Notes: generated by a model not told the origin, from the letters alone. A stretch of DNA of 29,586 nt from Eggerthellaceae bacterium (GCA_900754955.1 CAAEEV010000086.1:1-29586), one strand, 5' to 3'; shown: positions 12,847-21,376, numbered from the stretch's first letter. A program made the numbers and translations.

Positions 12847-15189
12847 ATGCTTACCAACGAACTCGAAGGCGTCAACAAAGACGTCTACAAAACTGATTGG
12901 CAGTGGCAGGAAGGCGAGTACACCGTCACTCGTACCAACATGTGGACTGCCCCCGGCTGCCACAACGGCTGCTCGGTTCTGTACTACACCAAGGACGGTA
13001 AGGTCGAGAAGATCGAGGGCGACCCGCTGAGCCCGTACAACCAGGGCCGTCTGTGCATGCGTTGCCTCGACGTCGTCGAGACGTTCTATCATCCGGATCG
13101 TCTGAAGTACCCCCTGCGTCGTGTCGGTGAGCGCGGCGAGAACAAGTGGGAGCGCATCACGTGGGACGAGGCTTATGACGACATCGTCGAGCACGTGCAT
13201 CAGATTTGGGAAGAGTACGGCCCCGAGTCCATCCTCTCCATTCAGGGCACCGGCCGTAACATCTGCTGGCAGACCCCGTACCTGAGCTACGCTGGCTTCG
13301 GCAGCCCGAACTTCACGCTCGGCTTCCTCTCCGGCGACGCCTGCTACCTGCCCCGTACCACCATCGGTCACTGCTTCATGGGCGACTTCTTCGTGGCTGA
13401 CTGCTCGCAGCACCTCGAGAAGCGCTACGCTGACCCCGAGTACGTGTACCCCGAGTACATGCTCATCGTCGGCAACCAGGTCCTCACCTCCAACGGCGAC
13501 GGCTTCTTCGGTCACTGGGTCGTCGACGTTATGAAGCAGGGCGGCACGAAGCTGATCGTTCTCGATCCTTCCTGCACGTGGCTTGCCTCCAAGGCTGAGG
13601 TGTGGCTGCCTGTCCGTCCCGGCACCGACGCTGCTGTCGTCATCGCCATGCTCGGCGTCATGATCGAGGAGGACCTCTACGATCACGACTTCGTCGAGAA
13701 GTGGTGCTACGGCTTCGAAGAGCTCGCTGAGCGCTGCAAGGAGTACCCGGTGGAGAAGGCCGCGGAGATCGCCGGCGTCGACGCTGAGGACATCCGCAAG
13801 GCTGCTCGCCTGTTCGCCAAGGGCAACCCGTCCACCATCCAGTGGGGCCTCAAGGTTGACCAGACCGTCTGCGGTATTCCGCTGGCTCAGGCTCTGCTCT
13901 CCATGGGCGCCATCTGCGGCGACATCGACGTGCCCGGCGGCATGATGATCCCGCGTTGCGCTTACGACATTCCTGACTCCTACGGCTGCGGCATGTGGAA
14001 CCTCTCCGACGAGATGCTCGGCAAGATGCTCGGCGTCGAGACCTCCCCGCTGCATGCTCTCGGCTTCGACCCGACCGCTAACGGCGACACCGCCCTCAAC
14101 GCGATCGAGACCGGCGAGCCGTATCCGATCCGCATGATCTTCATCCAGTCCACGAACCCGATCGCCAACATGGCTTCCGACGCTCCGCGCGTGTATCGTG
14201 CCATGAAGTCGGTTTGGTACAACGTGTGCGTCGACGTGTTCATGACCCCGACCGCCATCGCTTGCGCCGACATCGTTCTTCCCTGCGGCATGAGCTGCGA
14301 GCGTAACTCCGCTCGCGTGTGGTGGTGGCCGCTGCGCTCCATCGTCAAGGTCGCGGATTACTACGAGGCCAAGTCCGACGAGCAGATCATCCTCGAGCTG
14401 GGCAAGCGCCTCAACCCGAGACTGTTCCCGTGGGACAACGACGTCGAGCTCATGACCTGGTGGATCCAGTCCGGCAACCGCTTCCATGCTGGTTGGCCGC
14501 ACAAGACCGACGAGACCTTCCCCGAGCTGTGCGAGAAGGTTATCGACTGGCCGGACGACTGGGCGTATCGCAAGTACGAGCTCGGTTGGCTGCGTGACGA
14601 CGGCCAGCCCGGCTTCAACACCAACACTGGCAAGTGCGAGCTCTACAACACGCTGTTCGAGGCGTGGGGCTTCGATCCGCTGCCGTACTACGAGGAGCCG
14701 CCCGAGTCCCCGATCTCCACTCCGGAGCTGTTCGAGGAGTATCCGTACGTGCTCACCACCGGTGCCCGTACGTGGGAGTACTTCCACAGCGAGGAGCGCC
14801 AGGTTCCGCGTCTGCGCGAGTCGCATCCCGATCCGCTGGTCGACCTCAACCCCGAGACCGCCGCGAAGATCGGCGTCGTCGAGGGCGACTGGATCTGGGT
14901 CGAGAACATGCGCGGCAAGTGCAAGCAGCGCGTCCGCTTCAACGCTTCGCTGAAGACCGACACCGTGCGTGCAGAGCACGGCTGGTGGTTCCCCGAGCGC
15001 GAGGGTGCCGAGCCGAGCCTGTTCGGTGTGTTCGATTCCAACATCAACAACCTGACCGTTCAGGGTGTTACCGGTCCTACGCTGTACGGCGCACCGTACG
15101 CGAACCAGATCTGCAAGATCTACCCGGTCACCAAGGAGAACGACGAGTCGATCTCCGAGCGCGTCATTACTCGTGGGGAGGCTAAGTAA
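12847..15189 (+). CDS. Molybdopterin oxidoreductase, acetylene hydratase/catechol dehydroxylase-like, cytoplasmic
   Basis: This 780-aa protein belongs to the DMSO-reductase superfamily and resembles Pelobacter acetylene hydratase in many segments (for example WERITWDEA, the FVEKWCYGFEEL region, GDWIWVENMRGK). The superfamily also contains pyrogallol transhydroxylase and gut catechol dehydroxylases. It binds Mo or W through two pyranopterin guanine dinucleotides. The N-terminal Fe-S motif keeps C38, C42 and C70, but the first cysteine is A35; C73 is an extra candidate. C166 in GDACYLPRT is a possible metal ligand. There is no twin-arginine signal, so it acts in the cytoplasm. The ferredoxin-like subunit follows two bases later, and MFS carriers downstream may supply its substrate. 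The substrate is unknown. Confidence 0.9.
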   Translation: MLTNELEGVNKDVYKTDWQWQEGEYTVTRTNMWTAPGCHNGCSVLYYTKDGKVEKIEGDPLSPYNQGRLCMRCLDVVETFYHPDRLKYPLRRVGERGENKWERITWDEAYDDIVEHVHQIWEEYGPESILSIQGTGRNICWQTPYLSYAGFGSPNFTLGFLSGDACYLPRTTIGHCFMGDFFVADCSQHLEKRYADPEYVYPEYMLIVGNQVLTSNGDGFFGHWVVDVMKQGGTKLIVLDPSCTWLASKAEVWLPVRPGTDAAVVIAMLGVMIEEDLYDHDFVEKWCYGFEELAERCKEYPVEKAAEIAGVDAEDIRKAARLFAKGNPSTIQWGLKVDQTVCGIPLAQALLSMGAICGDIDVPGGMMIPRCAYDIPDSYGCGMWNLSDEMLGKMLGVETSPLHALGFDPTANGDTALNAIETGEPYPIRMIFIQSTNPIANMASDAPRVYRAMKSVWYNVCVDVFMTPTAIACADIVLPCGMSCERNSARVWWWPLRSIVKVADYYEAKSDEQIILELGKRLNPRLFPWDNDVELMTWWIQSGNRFHAGWPHKTDETFPELCEKVIDWPDDWAYRKYELGWLRDDGQPGFNTNTGKCELYNTLFEAWGFDPLPYYEEPPESPISTPELFEEYPYVLTTGARTWEYFHSEERQVPRLRESHPDPLVDLNPETAAKIGVVEGDWIWVENMRGKCKQRVRFNASLKTDTVRAEHGWWFPEREGAEPSLFGVFDSNINNLTVQGVTGPTLYGAPYANQICKIYPVTKENDESISERVITRGEAK

Positions 15190-15191
15190 CT

Positions 15192-15539
15192 ATGGCTGAT
15201 CAGAAATACGGCATTCTTGTCGATTACCAGTGGTGCACCGGTTGCCGCTCCTGTGTGATGGCTTGCAAGGTCGAGCACGGCTGGCAGGCCGGCGAGGCCA
15301 ACGGCATCATGCTCTTCGAGGACGGCCCGACCAAGTTCCCGAACGGCAAGTTCGAGTACACGATTCTTCCCGTGTTCACGTCGCTGTGCGACCTCTGCAA
15401 GGATCGTACCGAGATGGGCAAGCTTCCCACCTGCGTGCATCATTGCCAGGCTGCCTGCATGAAGTACGGCACGGTTGAGGAACTGGCCGAGAAGGCCAAG
15501 GAGATGCCTCGCTCCTGGATCTACGTCCCTGAGCAGTAG
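15192..15539 (+). CDS. Short Fe-S (ferredoxin-like) subunit of the molybdoenzyme
   Basis: A 115-aa protein beginning two bases after the molybdoenzyme stop, with GGGGAGG in the preceding gene's end as ribosome-binding site. C15-x2-C18-x2-C21-x3-C25 is a classical [4Fe-4S] motif. C66, C69, C81, C85 and C89 offer the second set, so two clusters are expected. The family (DmsB/NrfC/PhsB-like electron-transfer subunits) normally has four clusters and 180 or more residues, so this is a reduced form. It lacks a signal peptide and should pass electrons to or from the catalytic subunit in the cytoplasm. An oxidoreductive rather than purely hydratase reaction is therefore more likely, though transhydroxylase also carries such a subunit. 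Confidence 0.92.
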   Translation: MADQKYGILVDYQWCTGCRSCVMACKVEHGWQAGEANGIMLFEDGPTKFPNGKFEYTILPVFTSLCDLCKDRTEMGKLPTCVHHCQAACMKYGTVEELAEKAKEMPRSWIYVPEQ

Positions 15540-15556
15540 TCCCTCCACCCCCCTGT

Positions 15557-15597
15557 GGCTGGCGCCCCGCCCCCTACATCCCAACGGGGCGCCAGCC
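15557..15597 (+). terminator. 13-bp perfect hairpin after the Fe-S subunit
   Basis: GGCTGGCGCCCCG (15557-15569) pairs perfectly with 15585-15597 across a 15-base loop, 17 bases after the Fe-S gene stop. There is no U-tract, so it may be a partial terminator or an mRNA-stabilising stem that keeps the 5' genes more abundant than the CxxC-protein and transporter genes downstream. Confidence 0.6.
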
Positions 15598-15629
15598 CTC
15601 CAGTTTAAGATCAATGTCAAGGAGAAGCT

Positions 15630-15875
15630 ATGTGTTACAGACCTGCTAATACCGTCACGGTGGTGAAGTGCCTCGAGTGCGGTGCTTTCAACAAGCCCAC
15701 CAACGAGACCTGCATGAAGTGCGGCGCTGATCTGGCTGCTTCCAAGGAAGCTGCGGGCGGCGGCAACGCTCCGGCTCCTTCCGCTCCTCAGGAGATCTCC
15801 CTGAAGCCGAAGGGCCTCGACAAGGCTCCCAGCGCTCCGGGTGCTCCTGGCGCTCCGAAGCCTCCGCAAGCTTAG
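15630..15875 (+). CDS. Small zinc-ribbon protein with Pro/Ala-rich tail
   Basis: An 81-aa protein with AAGGAG five bases before its ATG. Residues 14-31 form one zinc ribbon (C14-x2-C17, C28-x2-C31: VKCLECGAFNKPTNE, then TCMKCGA). The rest is a low-complexity tail rich in Ala, Pro, Lys and Gly, without predicted structure. The family is not recognised. It sits between the Fe-S subunit and a second CxxC-rich protein in the same orientation, so a role in metal handling, cofactor delivery or assembly of the molybdoenzyme is an inference. Binding of Zn rather than an Fe-S cluster is likely from the GA/CG ribbon context but is not proven. Confidence 0.8.
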   Translation: MCYRPANTVTVVKCLECGAFNKPTNETCMKCGADLAASKEAAGGGNAPAPSAPQEISLKPKGLDKAPSAPGAPGAPKPPQA

Positions 15876-15936
15876 TTGGTGCGGAAATTACGTTTTGACG
15901 ATACTGCCGGGTATTTGATTTCGAGGTGATGCGGGT

Positions 15937-16275
15937 ATGCCCAATTGCAGAACGTGCAGCCCGTGGTGTCAACGCTGTCACAAGAAAGCCGAGTTCAAAT
16001 ACCCGGTTGAGTGCCCGTCTTGCGGATGGTACAACCTCTACGAGCGCGACGTTTGCGTAAAGTGTGGCGCTCCGGTTCCCCATGACGACAAAAAGGCGGT
16101 CACGCATCTTAACGCCGAGGTTAAGAAAGCCTGCTTCTTCTGTACGCCGTTCGAAAAGCCCTTGTGCAACGATTGCCTGGAAAAGGGACGCACGAAGCTC
16201 TGCCCGGAATGCGGCAGCTACGTGTTGGGCTCGCGCAAGACATGCCGAAAGTGCGGCTACGAGTTCGAGTCGTGA
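15937..16275 (+). CDS. Eight-CxxC small protein (tandem zinc ribbons)
   Basis: The 112-aa protein has exactly 16 cysteines in eight CxxC pairs: 4/7, 11/14, 26/29, 40/43, 66/69, 77/80, 89/92 and 103/106. The pairs could make four zinc ribbons. The 26-43 unit (CPSCGWYNL...CVKCGAP) and the 89-106 unit (CPECGSYVL...CRKCGYEF) are clear ribbons, similar to each other and to the preceding 81-aa protein. GAGGTGATG lies upstream of the start. No DNA-binding or catalytic signature is visible. Its place in the molybdoenzyme operon suggests a scaffold, metal chaperone or redox role. A rubredoxin-like iron site is possible but less likely. Function unknown. Confidence 0.82.
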   Translation: MPNCRTCSPWCQRCHKKAEFKYPVECPSCGWYNLYERDVCVKCGAPVPHDDKKAVTHLNAEVKKACFFCTPFEKPLCNDCLEKGRTKLCPECGSYVLGSRKTCRKCGYEFES

Positions 16276-16431
16276 TGCACGCGCATCGCGCCTGGAGCGA
16301 GGCGGGACTTCTCCCCCGACGTCGATGATTCCCCGATAAGCGTACGTTTCTGATTTTGCGACCCTAGTTCTCCTGCATTCATCTGCGGTTGAGAGGGGCA
16401 ACCGCTCATACTTCGTATCTAAGGGGACATT

Positions 16432-17697
16432 ATGACGAAAAAGCAAAAGACAATGGTCGCTTGGGTCGTTGTCATTATCGCCTTCCTCGGCGGCTTTGCT
16501 TTGGCGAACGTCCAGAACAAAACCGCTCCCGTGCTCGACGTCCTCATGACGACGTTCGGCATCGGTGAGACCGACGCCGGCTGGCTCACCTCGGTCTTCA
16601 CCATCATGGGTCTGGTCACGGCCATTCCTGCCTCGGTGCTCATGCAGAAGCTCGGCGTGAAGCGCGTCGGCGTCATCGCGCTTGTCTGCGCGGCGGTCGG
16701 CTCGATCATCGGTGCTCTGGCTCCGAACTTCACCGTGCTGCTGCTCTCTCGCATCCTCGAGGGTGTGGGCGTGGGCATGATCGCCGTTGTGGGACCCGCG
16801 GTCATCTCCATGTGGTTCCCGGCCGAGAAGCGCGGCGCCCCCATGGGCCTGTGGGGCTCGTGGATGATGTGCTCGCAGACGCTGCTGTTCCTCATCGCCG
16901 GCGGCCTGGTTCAGGGCTTCGGCTGGCAGGGCGTCTGGTGGTTCACCTGCATCTTCTGCGTTGTGGTGCTCGTCCTTTACATGTGGAAGGTCGAGGAGCC
17001 CGACAAGCACGGCATGCCGAACTACGCTGAAGGTGAGGAAGAGGAAGAGTTCCACTTCGGCGAGGGCTTCAAGTCCTCCGCTACGTGGCTGCTCACCCTC
17101 GGCGGCGTGATCTTCACGTTCTGCTGCTTCGGCTTCTCCACGTACATCTCGCTGTACTGGGCCGAGGCGTTCTTCGGCGGCGACATGAACCAGTCGAACC
17201 TGTGGGTGTCGGCCATGTACGCCATCGAGGTGCCGGTGGTTATCCTCATCGGCGTGCTGCTGAACCACATCTCGCTGCGCCGTCGTAAGTTCGTTGCCGT
17301 CATCGGCTTCCTGATCTACGCGATCATCCTGTTCTTCTGCTTCAGGATGACCAACCCGGCGCTGCTCCTTCCGTTCATTCTCATCTACCCGTTCCTCGAG
17401 GGCTCCATCCCCACCGTGTACTGGACGCTCATCCCGTCCACGGCGAAGAAGCCCGAGTACTCGGGTACGGCGATCGGCATCCTCAACGTGGGCCTCAACA
17501 TTGGCACCCTGCTTGGGCCTCCGGTCACCGGCTTCTTCATTGAGAACTACGGTTGGGCGACGGCAACCATCCCGCTGGCCATCATGGCCGTTGTGGGTGC
17601 GATCGTGTTCGCTGGCGTGAAGACGTACTACCACGGTCACTCCGAGGGCGTCACGCCCAAGGGCGACCCCGAGACTCAGAAGGCGATTGCTTCGTAG
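16432..17697 (+). CDS. MFS transporter, first of a paralogous pair
   Basis: A 421-aa, 12-helix major facilitator. The helix 2-3 loop has the MFS motif-A variant LMQKLGVKRVG. AGWLTSVFTIMGLVTAIPAS and SRILEGVGVGM are typical helices 2 and 4. Between the two six-helix halves is an acidic loop (EGEEEEEFHFGEG). AAGGGG precedes the ATG. It is closely similar to the next gene in the first 160 residues (DAGWLTSVFT/TAGWLSSLFS, MWFPAEKRGAPM/MWFPESKRGLPT). It lies behind the molybdoenzyme cluster, so it probably imports the substrate or exports the product. Substrate cannot be told from sequence. The 156-bp gap before it has a short GCGGTT/AACCGC stem near 16384-16406 but no clear promoter. Confidence 0.92.
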   Translation: MTKKQKTMVAWVVVIIAFLGGFALANVQNKTAPVLDVLMTTFGIGETDAGWLTSVFTIMGLVTAIPASVLMQKLGVKRVGVIALVCAAVGSIIGALAPNFTVLLLSRILEGVGVGMIAVVGPAVISMWFPAEKRGAPMGLWGSWMMCSQTLLFLIAGGLVQGFGWQGVWWFTCIFCVVVLVLYMWKVEEPDKHGMPNYAEGEEEEEFHFGEGFKSSATWLLTLGGVIFTFCCFGFSTYISLYWAEAFFGGDMNQSNLWVSAMYAIEVPVVILIGVLLNHISLRRRKFVAVIGFLIYAIILFFCFRMTNPALLLPFILIYPFLEGSIPTVYWTLIPSTAKKPEYSGTAIGILNVGLNIGTLLGPPVTGFFIENYGWATATIPLAIMAVVGAIVFAGVKTYYHGHSEGVTPKGDPETQKAIAS

Positions 17698-17721
17698 AAG
17701 CGGTTGAGAGTTTCGTTTGAA

Positions 17722-17766
17722 AACGTGCGGTTGTTCGGCGCGGAGGGCGCCGGGCAGCCGCACGTT
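17722..17766 (+). terminator. Hairpin after the first MFS gene
   Basis: AACGTGCGG at 17722-17730 pairs with 17758-17766, and an inner CGGCGC/GCGCCG stem continues it. A second imperfect GC-rich hairpin follows at 17773-17803. Neither has a clear U-tract. Together they suggest that the second MFS gene is partly separated from the first at the transcript level. Confidence 0.55.
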
Positions 17767-17906
17767 ACTAAAGGGGCAGGCGAGGGGCTTGCCCGCTTGC
17801 CCCGCACGGCCAAGCGCTAGACGAGGCGTCGCGAGCTGCTGTTTGCGAACCGGTTGGCGACGAAGCGTATGGCGCGGGGCGTTGTAAGAAGGAGGGAAAC
17901 CGAACT

Positions 17907-19139
17907 ATGAATACGAAACGCGCGTGGATCGTCGCTTTGGCGACCATTCTCGCCGGCGTATCCCTTGCTTTGGTTCAAAACAAGGTAGCGCCCTGCATGG
18001 AGCTGCTGCAGACGACGTTTAGCATCGATTCCGCCACGGCAGGATGGCTCAGCTCGCTGTTCTCCCTGGTCGGCATCATCATTGCCATCCCGGCGGCGAT
18101 CATTCTCAACAAGCTCGGCCCGAAGAAGGGCGGCATCATCGCACTCGTGTGCGCGATCGCCGGCTCGCTCATCGGCCTGTTCGTGCCGAACATCACCGTG
18201 CTGCTCGCCAGCCGCGTAGTCGAGGGCATGGGCGTGGGTCTCATGTCGGTCATCGGCCCGTCGATCATCGCCATGTGGTTCCCCGAGAGCAAGCGCGGCC
18301 TGCCCACGAGCATCTGGGCGGCGTACCAGATGTGCGCGCAGGCCATCATGTTCTTCCTTGCCGGCGTGCTCACGCTCAACTTCGGTTGGCAGGGCATGTG
18401 GTGGTTCGGCCTCGCGTTCTGCGTGGTGGCGCTCGTGTTCTACGTCATCTGCGTGAAGACGCCGCGGCCTGAGGAGAACTACGCCGACGTCGAGAGCGAC
18501 GACGTGTCCATCGTCGAGGGCGTGAAATCGCCGTTCTCGTGGATCATGTCGCTTTCCACGATGCTCTTCTGCATCGGCTGCTTCGGCTTCGTGAACTGGA
18601 TCGCCACCTACTGGGCGAGCGTTCCGAGCATCGGCGAGAGCGCCAACATGTGGGTCGGCTACTTCTCGCTCGGCGGCGTGGTGGCGGCCGTCATCATCGG
18701 CGCCGTGCTCAACCACGTGAAGAACCGCAAGCTCTTCGGCGCGATCATCCTCGTGCTGTACGGCATCGTGTCGGTGTTCGGCATGACGCTCGACAACCCC
18801 ACGCCGCTGCTCGTGTTCGTGGTGGTGTACGCGTTCGTCGACGCGGGCTTCCCCTGCGTGCTGTGGACCATGACGGCCCAGACCGTGAAGAAGCCCGAGC
18901 TCGCCGGCGTGGCGCTCGGCGTGGTGTCCATCGGCTTCAACCTGGGCGTGCTGCTCGGGCCCCCCATCGTGGGTGCCGTGGTGGACGCGTTCGGCTGGAC
19001 GGCCGCCGCTTGGACCATCTGCGGCTGCTGCATCGCGGCGGCAGTGGTGCTGCTGCCCGTGAAGCTGTACAGCGCCGAGGGTCCGGCCAAGCAGATCGAG
19101 GAAGCGCCTGCGGGCGCAGACGCGGGTGCTGCCAACTAG
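17907..19139 (+). CDS. MFS transporter, second of a paralogous pair
   Basis: A 410-aa, 12-helix major facilitator related to the preceding gene along its length, with the shared start pattern (LVQNKVAPCMELLQTTF against NVQNKTAPVLDVLMTTF) and motif-A variant NKLGPKKGG. The middle loop is acidic (ENYADVESDDVSIVEG). It ends with an Ala-rich tail. AAGGAGG is 11 bases upstream of the ATG. Codon use is richer in GCG/CTC than in the molybdoenzyme gene, so expression may be lower. Two related carriers beside one enzyme could act as substrate importer and product exporter, or as a substrate:product exchanger plus a spare; this is inference. It is convergent with the activator gene. Confidence 0.92.
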   Translation: MNTKRAWIVALATILAGVSLALVQNKVAPCMELLQTTFSIDSATAGWLSSLFSLVGIIIAIPAAIILNKLGPKKGGIIALVCAIAGSLIGLFVPNITVLLASRVVEGMGVGLMSVIGPSIIAMWFPESKRGLPTSIWAAYQMCAQAIMFFLAGVLTLNFGWQGMWWFGLAFCVVALVFYVICVKTPRPEENYADVESDDVSIVEGVKSPFSWIMSLSTMLFCIGCFGFVNWIATYWASVPSIGESANMWVGYFSLGGVVAAVIIGAVLNHVKNRKLFGAIILVLYGIVSVFGMTLDNPTPLLVFVVVYAFVDAGFPCVLWTMTAQTVKKPELAGVALGVVSIGFNLGVLLGPPIVGAVVDAFGWTAAAWTICGCCIAAAVVLLPVKLYSAEGPAKQIEEAPAGADAGAAN

Positions 19140-19155
19140 CTTTTACCGTGCGGCA

Positions 19156-19192
19156 GGCGGCGGCGCGCTCTAGCCGGTCTTGCGCCGCCGCC
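19156..19192 (+). terminator. GC hairpin between convergent MFS and activator genes
   Basis: GGCGGCGGCGC (19156-19166) pairs perfectly with 19182-19192, 16 bases after the MFS stop. Symmetric, so it could act in both directions; no U-tract. Confidence 0.5.
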
Positions 19193-19207
19193 CCGGCCGC
19201 GATCGCA

Positions 19208-19238
19208 GGCAAAGAGGAGTCCCTAGCCCCTCTTTGCC
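19208..19238 (-). terminator. Hairpin overlapping the stop of the activator gene
   Basis: GGCAAAGAGG (19208-19217) pairs perfectly with 19229-19238. The stem includes the last codons of the activator gene (stop at 19223-19225). Likely 3'-end stabiliser or terminator in the minus direction. Confidence 0.4.
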
Positions 19239-21376
19239 TCGCGCAGTTTTCGGTACAGCGTGGCCTTGCTGATGCCGAGCAGTTCGACCGCCTTCATGGC
19301 GTTGCCCTTGCTGAGGCGCATGGCCTCCTCGATGGCGAGCCGTTCGAGTTCGGCGAGGCGAAGCGTTGGAAGACCGTGCGTCGGTGTTGCGCTCGAGGGA
19401 ATCTCGAGGCCGTTGGCGTCGATGCGCGGCTGAACCTTGAAAGATGAAGATGATTCGTTTTGGGAGAGGCCTTCGGCCTCTTTCCCCATGTTGGCGCCCT
19501 GCACGATGTAGGCGGGGAAGTCGTCGACGGTGATGACGCCCCCTTCGCATGTGTAGTACGCCGAATACACGGCGTGCTTGAGCTGGCGCACGTTGCCGGG
19601 CCACGTGTACGAGGTGACGAAGGCGCGCGCCTCGTCGGAGAGCTCGGCCTTGCCGATGCCCGTTTTGAGCTGGCACTCGTTGAGGAAGTAGCGCACGAAG
19701 AACAGCGTGTCGTCGGTACGTTCGCGCAACGGTGGCAGGTTTATCGACAGCACCGAGAGGCGGTAGAGCAGGTCCTCGCGGAAGCGGCCCGTGGCCGAGA
19801 GCTCGGCAAGGTTCTTGTTCGTAGCCGACACGAGGCGGAAGTCAACCTGCTTGTAGCTTTTGCCGCCGAGGCGCATGACGCGCTTGTTCTCGAGCACGCG
19901 CAGCAGCGTCGACTGCAGATCGAACGGCATGTCGCCGATTTCGTCGAGGAAGAGCGTGCCGCCGTCGGCGAGCTCGATCTTGCCTGCGCGGCCCGTCTTG
20001 TCGGCGCCGGTGAAGGTGCCGGGCTCGTAGCCGAACAGCTCGCTCTCGATGAGACGCGGCGGGATGGACGCGCAGTTGATCGACATGAACGGCCCGCCGG
20101 GACGCGCCTCGTTGTGGATGGCCTGGGCGAACAGCTCCTTGCCCGTGCCGCTCTCGCCGGTGATGAGGATGTTCTCGCCGGTGTGGGCGAACTTGCGGGC
20201 GAGATCGCGCGCCTTGGCGATCTGGGGGCTCTTTCCGAGGATGCCCTCGAACGTGGTGGTGGCCACGTCGCCCGCGCCCTTGCGGCGCACGCCCACCGTG
20301 GGCCTCGCCGTCTTGTTGAGCGTGATGATGTAGCCGGGCGAGGGGCTGTCTTTGGTCTCGGGCGCGATGACGCGCGAACTCGCGCGGTACTCGTAGCCGT
20401 TGACGACGATGGTGCGGCTCTTGCCGCTCTCGAAGAACGCATGAGCCTCGTCGGCGCTGCCGAAGTCGACGAGCGCGCAGAGGGGGCTGCCCTCGATGTC
20501 CTCGGGCGGCGTGCCGAGAATGTGGGCCGCCTCGGGGCTGGCGTGCTGCACGACGGTGTCGTTGCCCACCACGAGGATGCCCTCCTGGATGCTGTTGATG
20601 AGGTTGCGCGAGATGCTCTCGTAGAGCTGCGCCTCCATGTTGGCGTGGTCGTACTCCGATTCGATGCCGTCGGCGCGCAGCTGGGCGCTGATCGAATTCG
20701 CGATCGACGCCACGAGGCTCATCGCGTGGATGAGCAGCTTGCGGTCGGCGGTGGTGAACGTGTCGGGGATGGGCTGCGTGAGCAGGAGCGCCTCCACCGA
20801 GTTGTCATACTGGTCGAGGATGGGCGCGGCGCAGGCGATGAGGCTCTGCAGCGCGAAGCAGTAGTGCTCGGGACCGATGAGGGCGAAGGGCCGCTTGTGG
20901 CGCATGCTGAGCGAGTGCGCGTTCGTGCCGGCGTTCTTCTCGCTGACGAGGTAGCGCGGGCCGACGAACTGGTGCAGCTGGAGGTCGCCGATCTGGATGA
21001 GGGAGAGCCCCTCGATGTCCATGAGCTCGAAGATGTAGTCGTTCTCCATGTTGAGCGACGCGATGCTCTGCAGGCGCTCCTTCGTGGCCTCGATGAGGTG
21101 CGCGTTGCGGCGTTTGGTCTCCGCGACGTATTCCTCGGACACGTACTCGCCGAGCGACGGCTGGTCGGGGTCGAGCCCCTTGTTGCGCGAGATAATCCAC
21201 GACCAGGCGACCTCGGGGCGCACGCAGTCGGATGCGCGCGGATCGACGCCGAAGTTCAAAAACTGCAGCTTGGCGTCGAAGATCCTCTCCCAAAACGAGT
21301 CATCTTCGGACATGGTCTTGATGAGATGAAGATCGCTTGCGTAATCGATGTCGAGATCTTGTCGCGTTGCTTTCAT
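19223..21376 (-). CDS. Sigma-54-dependent activator, AcoR/DhaR type (GAF-PAS-AAA-Fis)
   Basis: The 717-aa protein has an N-terminal GAF-like sensor with AcoR features ([18 protein letters not shown] near 45-65, and a [14 protein letters not shown] segment). A PAS domain (about 255-345) follows, then an AAA+ domain with Walker A GESGTGKE (407-414), the sigma-54-contact loop GTFTGA (453-458; usual GAFTGA) and Walker [11 protein letters not shown] (472-481). A Fis-type HTH closes the chain ([24 protein letters not shown]). It lacks a receiver domain, so it probably senses a small molecule directly. The start at 21376 is preferred because a GGGGGAGG run precedes it. It lies convergent to the transporter genes and is the natural candidate to act at the 12321-12387 sites. 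Confidence 0.95.
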   Translation of the reverse strand: MKATRQDLDIDYASDLHLIKTMSEDDSFWERIFDAKLQFLNFGVDPRASDCVRPEVAWSWIISRNKGLDPDQPSLGEYVSEEYVAETKRRNAHLIEATKERLQSIASLNMENDYIFELMDIEGLSLIQIGDLQLHQFVGPRYLVSEKNAGTNAHSLSMRHKRPFALIGPEHYCFALQSLIACAAPILDQYDNSVEALLLTQPIPDTFTTADRKLLIHAMSLVASIANSISAQLRADGIESEYDHANMEAQLYESISRNLINSIQEGILVVGNDTVVQHASPEAAHILGTPPEDIEGSPLCALVDFGSADEAHAFFESGKSRTIVVNGYEYRASSRVIAPETKDSPSPGYIITLNKTARPTVGVRRKGAGDVATTTFEGILGKSPQIAKARDLARKFAHTGENILITGESGTGKELFAQAIHNEARPGGPFMSINCASIPPRLIESELFGYEPGTFTGADKTGRAGKIELADGGTLFLDEIGDMPFDLQSTLLRVLENKRVMRLGGKSYKQVDFRLVSATNKNLAELSATGRFREDLLYRLSVLSINLPPLRERTDDTLFFVRYFLNECQLKTGIGKAELSDEARAFVTSYTWPGNVRQLKHAVYSAYYTCEGGVITVDDFPAYIVQGANMGKEAEGLSQNESSSSFKVQPRIDANGLEIPSSATPTHGLPTLRLAELERLAIEEAMRLSKGNAMKAVELLGISKATLYRKLREAKRG

